Part shown: piece by piece, positions 1 to 5,666 of the stretch | Numbering within the stretch: position 1 is the first letter of the stretch | Layout: the number at the start of each line of letters is the position of its first letter | DNA from: Clostridiales bacterium UBA4821 | GTDB taxonomy: Bacteria > Bacillota > Clostridia > Acetivibrionales > UBA4821 | Length of the DNA stretch: 6,361 nucleotides | Assembly (NCBI GenBank): GCA_002402315.1 | Contig: DHFP01000007.1 | Location: 1-6,361, forward strand | Reading direction: 5' to 3' | Program-made: the position numbers and the translations under genes | Notes under the pieces: generated by a model | What the model saw: the letters and a program-made list of their open reading frames with translations, nothing else | Databases searched by the model: none | What the model was told of the DNA's origin: nothing

Positions 1-295
1 GAAAGTGGAAAACCGACTGCTCGGCGGCTGACCCCGAAGCATGATAGAGATTAACTCCGTCCGCATTAAAATTATCCTTCATTTTATTGCTAATCTTCTG
101 AGCAACTGAAATTATTCTTTCCAAATACTTCTCTTCGATTTCAAAAATATCTGGAGCATGCTTTTTAGGAATAATTAAAGTGTGTCCTTTAGCTGCCGGG
201 TTAATATCCAAAAAAGCCAAGACTAAATCGTCTTCGTATATCTTATAGCTTGGAATCTCGTTATTGATAATTTTGCAAAAAACACAATCTTCCAT
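1..295 (-). CDS. HIT-family nucleotide hydrolase/transferase, N-terminal 98 residues (cut by the left window edge)
   Basis: The reading frame starts at an ATG (295..293) with MEDCVFCKI and stays open to the window edge, giving 98 residues plus one base. It shows the ordered hallmarks of a HIT (histidine triad) protein: a CxxC pair (C4, C7) typical of the zinc-binding N-terminus; the block DINPAAKGHTLIIPKKH (residues 30-46); and GSAAEQSVFHF (88-98), which leads into the catalytic HxHxHxx triad. Only the first triad histidine (H97) lies inside the window. HIT proteins are cytosolic and hydrolyse or transfer nucleoside monophosphates, for example AMP-lysine or Ap4A-type substrates. The exact substrate cannot be told here. 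The gene starts 11 nt after the upstream small membrane protein gene and has no clear Shine-Dalgarno sequence, so it is probably the distal part of the same transcript. The family call is firm; the specific subfamily is not. Confidence 0.93.
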   Translation of the reverse strand, partial: MEDCVFCKIINNEIPSYKIYEDDLVLAFLDINPAAKGHTLIIPKKHAPDIFEIEEKYLERIISVAQKISNKMKDNFNADGVNLYHASGSAAEQSVFHF

Positions 296-306
296 ATTTT
301 TAAAAA

Positions 307-744
307 TTAATTTGCTAATTTTCCGCAAATAACATTAACATTCAATTCATTTAAAGCTCCCTCCATCAAAACTGTTGTTTTAATTATGCAGGCGTCTTTG
401 TCTTTGCTGTAATATGAAATACCTGATAAATCGTTCTCGATTTCGAAAAAGTCTATCTTGAATTCGTTATCTTCAAAATATTTTCTGATTGCATCCGATG
501 AATCGTTATTAACACTTAAGGCATAAAAACCGAAACCGGAAACATTTGACTGGTCTCCGCTTTCAAACTTGTAAGTAAAACTATCTTCCTTGATGCTGGA
601 AAAATCTATTTTTGTTTCCTGTTCCAGACTATTTAAAATATTAAAGGCGGAATTATCAGATAACCCGCCGTTAATAAAAACAAAATATATGCCTAAAATA
701 ATCAAAATAAATATTACAATGATAAATAATATATCTTTGTTCAT
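307..744 (-). CDS. Hypothetical membrane-anchored protein, 145 residues
   Basis: I do not recognise this family. The chosen start (MNKDILFII) lies 4 nt after the stop of the preceding gene and places one strongly hydrophobic segment at about residues 5-26, right at the N-terminus. An upstream ATG at 807 would overlap the neighbouring gene by about 60 nt and add a 21-residue extension, so it was rejected. After the anchor comes a mostly polar, acidic region of about 115 residues with alternating hydrophobic positions, suggesting a small folded domain. It holds two cysteines (in DACII and NVICG near the C-terminus) that could pair if the domain is outside the cell. The layout is that of a single-pass protein with an extracytoplasmic domain, or an uncleaved signal anchor. 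It sits between a polytopic membrane protein and a HIT protein, and this context gives no functional clue. Confidence 0.75.
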   Translation of the reverse strand: MNKDILFIIVIFILIILGIYFVFINGGLSDNSAFNILNSLEQETKIDFSSIKEDSFTYKFESGDQSNVSGFGFYALSVNNDSSDAIRKYFEDNEFKIDFFEIENDLSGISYYSKDKDACIIKTTVLMEGALNELNVNVICGKLAN

Positions 745-748
745 AGCT

Positions 749-1069
749 TTAAAAATATTCTCTAGTTCCGAAATAAACAAACAAAGCGAAAAGTCCGAAT
801 AAACCACTAAATCCCGGAATTAAACCGAGTAATCCGAACAATCCCAAGAATCCCACCTTCCATAAATCAGTCGGCTCCTTGGTAATAATGAATTCCATTG
901 TTGCGTAAAGCAAAGCAATGATAGAAACAAGCAAGAACACTCCCATTAAAAATAAGGAAATCCATTCTTGTTTGCCGGAAAGAGCGGTTAATAAACTGTA
1001 AACACAGGCGAAAAAAGCACTGATTAAAACTGATACATAGACTTGTCTTACTCTTTTACTTGTTGTCAT
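749..1069 (-). CDS. Small polytopic membrane protein of unknown function, 106 residues
   Basis: The chosen start (MTTSKRVRQ, ATG 1069..1067) is 23 nt after the tRNA-Gln 3' end. A longer reading from 1183 was rejected because it simply translates the tRNA. A positively charged N-terminus (K5, R6, R8) is followed by hydrophobic stretches at about residues 10-30, 36-60 and 71-100. The last is long enough for one long or two short membrane passes, so three or four segments are likely, with the basic end probably cytoplasmic. The last stretch is an unusual run of Phe, Leu and Gly (FLGLFGLLGLIPGFSGLFG, about residues 73-91), recalling the glycine-rich segments of small DUF3796-like membrane proteins; I could not confirm that relationship. 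The stop lies 4 nt before the next gene, so the two are probably translated from one message. No catalytic motif is visible. Confidence 0.8.
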   Translation of the reverse strand: MTTSKRVRQVYVSVLISAFFACVYSLLTALSGKQEWISLFLMGVFLLVSIIALLYATMEFIITKEPTDLWKVGFLGLFGLLGLIPGFSGLFGLFALFVYFGTREYF

Positions 1070-1092
1070 ATATATACTTTTAATTATTATAG

Positions 1093-1163
1093 TTCGGGGG
1101 TAGGGACTCGAACCCCAATTACCAGGGCCAGAACCTGGTGTCCTACCATTAGACGACCTCCGA
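1093..1163 (-). tRNA. tRNA-Gln (anticodon CUG)
   Basis: A complete 71-nt cloverleaf folds by eye. The acceptor stem is TCGGAGG with CCCCCGA; the D arm is GTCT/GGAC with loop AATGGTA; the anticodon stem is CCAGG/CCTGG around loop TTCTGGC; the variable loop is 4 nt; the T stem is TGGGG/CCCTA around the standard loop TTCGAGT; the discriminator base is A. Anticodon CTG reads CAG (Gln). The first pair is U1-A72, the usual pair of glutamine tRNAs and one recognised by the GatCAB transamidation route. The bases after the discriminator are CT, so CCA is not encoded and must be added by a nucleotidyltransferase. Oddities are an A5-C68 mismatch in the acceptor stem and G rather than A at position 37. 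The gene lies 19 nt after the last pilin gene and 23 nt before a membrane protein gene. Confidence 0.95.
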
Positions 1164-1173
1164 ATATATTTAC

Positions 1174-1202
1174 TTTTTACCATTAAAAGGGTTGAAAATC
1201 AA
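1174..1202 (-). promoter_or_regulatory. Weak candidate promoter for the tRNA-Gln gene
   Basis: Reading on the minus strand, TTGATT (1202..1197) and TAAAAA (1179..1174) are separated by 17 bp and match the sigma-70 consensus hexamers at 4 of 6 positions each. Transcription would begin a few bases before the tRNA 5' end. The boxes overlap the last codons and stop of the fourth pilin gene. In such AT-rich DNA chance matches are common, so this is only a candidate; the tRNA could equally be cut from the long pilin transcript. Confidence 0.2.
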
Positions 1203-2115
1203 TAGAAGAAATTTCTTTGATTCTTGAAAAATACTCGATAGAATCAATAGATTTATTGGCTAACAAACTATTTAATCCAGCGTAGTATTGTTCTTTAATT
1301 TGAAAAGCTGAAGCAACGGCATTATATATCCTAACATCATCTATTGCTCCATTATATCTTTGGTAGGTTGGTGCACTATGAGCCATTGATCCAATAATTA
1401 AATGATATGGAGCTGATTGTATTGTATCGATAGTTATCGTTAGAATTCCACTCTGTACTCCGTTTTGATAAAGAATCAAATTTGTCCCATCAAAAGTTAA
1501 AACAGCATATTGCCAAACCCCTTGTGGAACAACAATTCCTGAAACACTTATTCTTGCTGAATTTGAATTCTTCCAAATCTCTCCATATAATAAATTATTA
1601 CTACTTATTGTTCTTAAATTAGAACCACCAGAAGGAGGCGACATATCTCTGTCATTACTAATAATATACTGACCACCTTGTGCATCCCTAGTTTGCTTTA
1701 TCCACAAACTCAGAGTTAATAATTCAGTAATATTCAAATTCGTCCCCACACCACAATCAATATAGTCATTAACACCATCGAATTGAATACATTTTCCAGA
1801 GATACAATCACTTGAAAGCTTTTCAGCCACATCTCCAGTCCCGGAATAATATGTTCCATTATTTATTCCGCCCCAAGAATCTTGAATAGCTGTTGTTCCA
1901 ATTATTGAAGTTAATTCATCAAACTTCCATTCCGAAACTAAATTTAACATCAATGAATTCCTCAAAGAATTAGAAAATACCTGAGCTTTGGCAATTGTAG
2001 CTTTTTGAGTTACACCACCCATTGAAACAACAATTAATCCAGACAAAATTCCGATGATGGCAATCACCACTAATAGTTCAATCAATGTAAAGGCTTGTTT
2101 AATTAATTTATTCAT
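1183..2115 (-). CDS. Prepilin-type protein with LamG-like domain, array copy 4 (last), 310 residues
   Basis: Residues 1-8 (MNKLIKQA) form a short basic leader. A prepilin peptidase cut would fall between A8 and F9, followed by FTLIELLVVIAIIGILSG with the conserved Glu at mature position 5 (E13). This is a class III type IV pilin or pseudopilin N-terminus that first anchors in the membrane and then packs into a filament. A linker helix (about 35-62) leads to SEWKFDE, then a C-x4-C pair (C104, C109), FDGVNDYIDCG (112-122), an LILYQNGV strand (213-220) and GAIDDVRIYNA (256-266), the hallmarks of a LamG/concanavalin A-like sandwich. An extra cysteine sits at C121. Its start overlaps the stop of copy 3 by 8 nt. 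Its C-terminus differs from the other copies: it ends DFQPF instead of ASNE/ASNN, since no further copy follows. LamG domains often bind glycans or proteins; the ligand here is unknown. Confidence 0.92.
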   Translation of the reverse strand: MNKLIKQAFTLIELLVVIAIIGILSGLIVVSMGGVTQKATIAKAQVFSNSLRNSLMLNLVSEWKFDELTSIIGTTAIQDSWGGINNGTYYSGTGDVAEKLSSDCISGKCIQFDGVNDYIDCGVGTNLNITELLTLSLWIKQTRDAQGGQYIISNDRDMSPPSGGSNLRTISSNNLLYGEIWKNSNSARISVSGIVVPQGVWQYAVLTFDGTNLILYQNGVQSGILTITIDTIQSAPYHLIIGSMAHSAPTYQRYNGAIDDVRIYNAVASAFQIKEQYYAGLNSLLANKSIDSIEYFSRIKEISSIDFQPF

Positions 2116-3034
2116 TACTTGCCAATGAATTAATTCTTTCTAAATATTCCCCTTCCTTTATTTTTCCATCAATCAACAAACTGTTCAATCCAATATAATA
2201 ACGTTCCTTGATTTGAGAGATTGGCATAATAGCATTATATATTCTTACCTCATCCATTATTCCCTGAAAACGATGAAGCGATGAAGAAAATGCTCCAATT
2301 CTAAGATTTGAAAAATTTATCACATCTCCTTGTTGGCTAGTAATATTTAATGAATCTGATTGTTTTACCCCATTAATATATGCCTGAGCGGCTATATCCC
2401 TATCAAAAACTATTACCATTGAATACCAAGTATTATTTACTAATGAATCTGAGGCTGATAAAAAACCAGTAAGAAGAGTTAATGTTCCATCATTAAAATC
2501 AAGTTGTAATCTATTCTGACTACTTCTTCTAATCCAATAACCGTCTCTCCCTGCTGCGTCAGCTCCACAAGTAAACAATGTTTCGTATTGTGACGCTAAT
2601 GCATTATCAAATTTAACCCAAAAAGAAATTGTCTGATCCCCCGTTCTCATGCTTAAGGAAGAATCATTACCAAAATCGACATAGTCATCAACACCATCAA
2701 ATTGTAAACAAGAGCCAGAAATACAATTAGCCCCTGTCACAATAGTTGGAGGATAAGCAACAGTTCCGTTATTATTACCGCCCCATGTATCTAAAACATC
2801 AAGAGAATTAGCTGGATTACCGCTAGCCGTTACTCCGTCAAATTTCCATTCAGAAATAACATTTCCAATTAAAATATTTTTCAAAGAACTAAAAAATACT
2901 TGAGATTTTGCTATTTTTGCTTTTTCTATCAATCCTTGCATCGAAACAACGATCAAACCAGAAAGAATTCCGATAATCGCAATGACTACAAGTAATTCAA
3001 TTAATGTAAAAGCTTTTTTAATTATTTGAGGCAT
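2108..3034 (-). CDS. Prepilin-type protein with LamG-like domain, array copy 3, 308 residues
   Basis: This copy has the same architecture as its neighbours but the most diverged N-terminus. The leader is MPQIIKKA, then FTLIELLVVIAIIGILSG with E13 as mature Glu5. The following helix reads EKAKIAKSQVFFSS where the other three copies read EKATIAKAQVFSNS or nearly so. The LamG region shows SEWKFDG (61-67), the C104/C109 pair, FDGVDDYVDFG (112-122), an AYINGV strand (218-223) and GIMDEVRIYNA (258-268). A third cysteine (C156) is isolated. The tail ends RINSLASNE. The start lies inside copy 2 (17-nt overlap) and the stop overlaps the start of copy 4 by 8 nt, so translation is likely coupled. It would be exported and held in the membrane or a type IV-like filament with the LamG domain outside. 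Family is clear; binding target is unknown. Confidence 0.92.
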   Translation of the reverse strand: MPQIIKKAFTLIELLVVIAIIGILSGLIVVSMQGLIEKAKIAKSQVFFSSLKNILIGNVISEWKFDGVTASGNPANSLDVLDTWGGNNNGTVAYPPTIVTGANCISGSCLQFDGVDDYVDFGNDSSLSMRTGDQTISFWVKFDNALASQYETLFTCGADAAGRDGYWIRRSSQNRLQLDFNDGTLTLLTGFLSASDSLVNNTWYSMVIVFDRDIAAQAYINGVKQSDSLNITSQQGDVINFSNLRIGAFSSSLHRFQGIMDEVRIYNAIMPISQIKERYYIGLNSLLIDGKIKEGEYLERINSLASNE

Positions 3035-3881
3035 AATTGTTTAATCTAGAAAGATATTCTTTTTCTGTGATTCCTCCATTAGTGAATAATTTGTTCAATC
3101 CTAAATAATATTGTTCTTGAATTTGAGAAGTTGGCACAACAGCATCATATATTCTAACTTCATCAATATATCCATCAAAAGTTATATCTGTGGTATAGGC
3201 TCTATTTCCAATCCTAGCTACTCCTGCAACATCTGGAGGTAAAATTGTTTGTGCTCCACCAGTTGCTGTTTTATCCACACCATTAATATATATTTTTCTT
3301 CCAGAACCATTAAACGTTACCGTTACTAATTGCCACTGATTTAAGGTTACTACATCGCTAGAAGAAATTAATGCTACTCCATTATTAATAGTAAAATAAA
3401 CTCTATTAGAAGAAGTTAAAACAAATGCATATCCATTTAATCCACCAGCTGCTGAACTTTTATCCATGATTGCTCCCCAACTTTGCTCTCCTAATGTTTC
3501 TGGATAAATCCAAGCAGAAATAGTACCCCCAATAGTCATCCTTAAATCAGCTGAATCAGCTAATTCAATATAGTCATCAGCTCCATCAAAACTATAACAA
3601 CTATTTTGAACACAAGAAGAATAAGTAGCAGCTCCAGATATAGTCCCAACAGTATGATTTCCCCAAGTATCATTTGCATTACCATCAAGCTTGTATTCGG
3701 CAATCAAATCTAACATTAAAGAATTTCTTAATGAATTAGAAAATACCTGAGCCTTGGCTATAGTTGCTTTTTCAGTTACTCCGCCCATTGAAATAACAAT
3801 CAGGCCGGAAAGAATTCCGATAATCGCAATGACCACTAATAACTCTATTAAAGTAAAAGCTTGTTTTAGTAATTTATTCAT
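3018..3881 (-). CDS. Prepilin-type protein with LamG-like domain, array copy 2, 287 residues
   Basis: The start was set at ATG 3881..3879 because it gives MNKLLKQAFT, identical to copy 1, and the same 8-nt overlap with the previous stop seen at the copy 3/4 junction. An upstream ATG at 3935 would add 18 residues that only read copy 1's tail in another frame. The order is: prepilin segment with A8/F9 cleavage and E13 as mature Glu5; helix TEKATIAKAQVFSNSLRNS (36-54); AEYKLDG (61-67); the C90/C95 pair; FDGADDYIELA (98-108); a KIYINGV strand (196-202); FDGYIDEVRIYDA (235-247). The tail GLNKLFTNGGITEKEY (261-276) is conserved through the array. It ends ASNN instead of ASNE, because the next start codon lies 9 nt further upstream than at the other junctions. 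It is presumably an exported minor pilin or adhesin. Confidence 0.92.
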   Translation of the reverse strand: MNKLLKQAFTLIELLVVIAIIGILSGLIVISMGGVTEKATIAKAQVFSNSLRNSLMLDLIAEYKLDGNANDTWGNHTVGTISGAATYSSCVQNSCYSFDGADDYIELADSADLRMTIGGTISAWIYPETLGEQSWGAIMDKSSAAGGLNGYAFVLTSSNRVYFTINNGVALISSSDVVTLNQWQLVTVTFNGSGRKIYINGVDKTATGGAQTILPPDVAGVARIGNRAYTTDITFDGYIDEVRIYDAVVPTSQIQEQYYLGLNKLFTNGGITEKEYLSRLNNYASNN

Positions 3882-4752
3882 TGCTTGCAATTGAATTAAT
3901 TCTTTCGCTATATTCGGTTTTGCTAATTTGACCATTGATTAATAATTTATTCAATCCGGTATAATAATTTTCTTTGATTTGAGAAGTTGGTATGGCCGAG
4001 TTATATAATCTTGCATTATCAATCTTTCCACTAAAAGGCCTAGAATTGAGAGACCATGCTCCGATTGTCAAAATATCATTATTGGCTGGCGGATTTTGAG
4101 TAAATGAAACCGGGTTACCAGCCACTCCATTTATATAAAGACGTAATTGAGAACCATTTGATGTTCCAACTACGTGAATCCATGTATTAAATTTAGAAAG
4201 TGTATAATTAGCACTTGTTGCCGTCTCGGCATCATTACCTGTTCCAATCGTAAGAGATAAATTATTGCCAACATTATCAATAAATAATCCTCCCGGTGAA
4301 GCACTAAAATATCCACTACTCCTTTTATTTATAATTCCCTGATAGCCAGCATAAAAGACTGGATTTATCCAAGCCTCTAAAGTAAAATTATGACTCGCAC
4401 TCCAAATATTATCTAGTGTTACACTATCAGCGACACTAACATTATTTGTTGTACCTCCAACAAAATTCAAACAAGAACCTATAACACAATTGGAAACAAT
4501 TGTCGCCCCAGTTATTGTTCCGGTATTCGTTCCCCAAGAATCACTAGCATCAGTTTCAAATTTATATTCCGAAACCAAATTTAACATTAAAGAACTCCTT
4601 AATGAGTTAGAAAATACCTGAGCTTTAGCAATGGTTGCCTTGTCGGTCACACCGCTCATCGAAACAACAATCAGACCGGAAAGAATTCCGATAATAGCTA
4701 TTACTACCAATAGTTCGATTAAAGTAAAAGCTTGTTTCAATAATTTATTCAT
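3874..4752 (-). CDS. Prepilin-type protein with LamG-like domain, array copy 1 (first after ftsX), 292 residues
   Basis: The ATG is 3 nt after the ftsX stop; only a weak AAGAGA lies at ribosome-binding distance, so re-initiation by ribosomes leaving ftsX is likely. The protein begins MNKLLKQA/FTLIELLVV, with mature Glu5 at E13 and a hydrophobic helix to about residue 31. Then come a helical linker (DKATIAKAQVFSNSLRSS, 37-54), SEYKFET, the C89/C94 pair and a LamG-like region. The FDGxxDYI motif is replaced by NFVGGTTNNVSVA (96-108), but LRLYINGV (203-210), FSGKIDNARLY (240-250) and TIGAWS (229-234) are kept. The conserved tail SQIKENYYTGLNKLL (257-271) leads to ASNE. About 290 residues is typical of short pilin-LamG fusions. 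The central part is hardly alignable by eye to the other copies, suggesting a different ligand specificity; this is inference. Confidence 0.92.
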   Translation of the reverse strand: MNKLLKQAFTLIELLVVIAIIGILSGLIVVSMSGVTDKATIAKAQVFSNSLRSSLMLNLVSEYKFETDASDSWGTNTGTITGATIVSNCVIGSCLNFVGGTTNNVSVADSVTLDNIWSASHNFTLEAWINPVFYAGYQGIINKRSSGYFSASPGGLFIDNVGNNLSLTIGTGNDAETATSANYTLSKFNTWIHVVGTSNGSQLRLYINGVAGNPVSFTQNPPANNDILTIGAWSLNSRPFSGKIDNARLYNSAIPTSQIKENYYTGLNKLLINGQISKTEYSERINSIASNE

Positions 4753-4755
4753 TTT

Positions 4756-5661
4756 TTAGTCTCTTAGATATTTCCTCACCGCAAAGTATGAAGAAAGTAA
4801 GCCTAAACCAAGACCAACCAATAGTTCTAATAGTATAATTATTAAAAGATTTGACTTAAAGAAAGCCAAGCAATCAAATCCCATAAACAAAGTGGTTAAT
4901 TGGGTGTTAAAAATGAATAGGACGATAGTTGAAAGCATAAATGATATAACTGAGGCAAAGAATCCGCAAAGCCCTCCCTGGACCAAAAATGGGCCTCTAA
5001 TGAAACTATTCCTGGCCCCGACCAGTCTCATTATTTCAATTTCTTCTTTCTGCGAATAAATACTCAGTCTTAAGGTGTTGAAAGTGATAATAACAGCAAT
5101 CAAAGAAAGGATGGCGGTAAAAAACAATCCCAAAACCTGAACGCTCTTGGTCAATTCGCTTAACTTTTCTATCATCACTCCCCTTTTACTGTCATTAACT
5201 TCGCTAATTAAATCCTTGTATTCATCTTTAGTTAAATATTCTGAAACTTCTTTATATTGTGACGGTTCTTTGGTTTGTATTCTTAAGGCCGGCAAAAAAG
5301 GATTAGATCCAATTAAACTCAAAGCTTCCATGTATTGATCTCCTTCGTGAGCATCGACAAAAGTCTTATATGCGTCTTCTGAAGAGATATAATCAACTTT
5401 CTTTACTTGCTCTAATGTTAATAATTTATCTTTAATTTGAAGAATGGTATCTCTTTCTACGTTTGATTTAAAGGTAACAGAAATATCTATCTTGTCCTCC
5501 AGTTGTTGAGTAAGATAAGAAACGGCTCCCTGGAAAAAGAATAATGCTGTTCCCAAGATAACCGCGATAAAAATAACTAAAGAAGTGGCAAAGGTTAAAA
5601 AGCCTTGCCTCCAAAAATTATCCCAACCGTTTTTAAATGTTTTTCTTAAAAAATTAATCAT
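4756..5661 (-). CDS. ftsX: Cell division protein FtsX, membrane subunit of the FtsEX ABC-type complex
   Basis: At 301 residues it has the usual FtsX length and layout. There is a cytoplasmic N-terminus with WDNFWRQG (13-20), TM1 about 22-45, a large extracytoplasmic loop about 46-172, TM2 about 174-197, TM3 about 224-252 and TM4 about 270-296. After TM2 comes the family signature EEIEIMRLVGARNSFIRGPF (206-225), the cytoplasmic segment that couples to FtsE. FtsX transmits ATP hydrolysis by FtsE across the membrane to activate a peptidoglycan hydrolase bound to its external loop (EnvC, PcsB or RipC in model bacteria). No such hydrolase gene follows; the next gene, 3 nt later, is a pilin-LamG protein. 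It begins 5 nt after the ftsE stop, the classic ftsEX operon order. Nothing looks truncated. Confidence 0.96.
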   Translation of the reverse strand: MINFLRKTFKNGWDNFWRQGFLTFATSLVIFIAVILGTALFFFQGAVSYLTQQLEDKIDISVTFKSNVERDTILQIKDKLLTLEQVKKVDYISSEDAYKTFVDAHEGDQYMEALSLIGSNPFLPALRIQTKEPSQYKEVSEYLTKDEYKDLISEVNDSKRGVMIEKLSELTKSVQVLGLFFTAILSLIAVIITFNTLRLSIYSQKEEIEIMRLVGARNSFIRGPFLVQGGLCGFFASVISFMLSTIVLFIFNTQLTTLFMGFDCLAFFKSNLLIIILLELLVGLGLGLLSSYFAVRKYLRD

Positions 5662-5666
5662 ATTTG

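Larger units (their letters stand above)
1183..4752 (-). repeat. Tandem array of four diverged pilin-LamG gene repeats (unit about 0.85-0.93 kb)
   Basis: Four head-to-tail units start at 4752, 3881, 3034 and 2115. The first 65 codons of each (4558..4752, 3687..3881, 2840..3034, 1921..2115) are closely similar, as are the last 50 or so codons carrying IYNA...SQIKEQYY.GLN. The roughly 170 codons between them differ strongly in sequence and length. Copies 1, 2 and 4 differ within the conserved ends mostly at third codon positions, so the protein sequence is constrained while the DNA has drifted. This indicates old duplications rather than a recent amplification. Confidence 0.9.

Noticed and set aside
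590..802. Plus-strand open frame of 70 codons
   Set aside because: It lies opposite the 145-residue membrane protein gene and the end of its neighbour, has no recognisable domain, and runs against the uniform minus-strand direction.
1070..1092. Transcription terminator after the tRNA
   Set aside because: The stretch is AT-rich but has no stem followed by a T run in the minus direction.
1070..1183. N-terminal extension of the small membrane protein upstream of 1069
   Set aside because: The extra 38 residues are a translation of the tRNA-Gln gene and its flanks.
3882..3935. Longer start for pilin copy 2
   Set aside because: The added residues come from the out-of-frame tail of copy 1, and the paralogues all start eight residues before the FTLIE segment.
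1183..4752. Array as a mobile element, CRISPR or integron-like cassette set
   Set aside because: No integrase, transposase, terminal inverted repeats, short regular spacers or attachment-site-like elements occur between the copies, which overlap as coding sequence.
5147..5338. Plus-strand open frame of 63 codons
   Set aside because: It is the antisense reading of the extracellular loop of ftsX and has no supporting feature.
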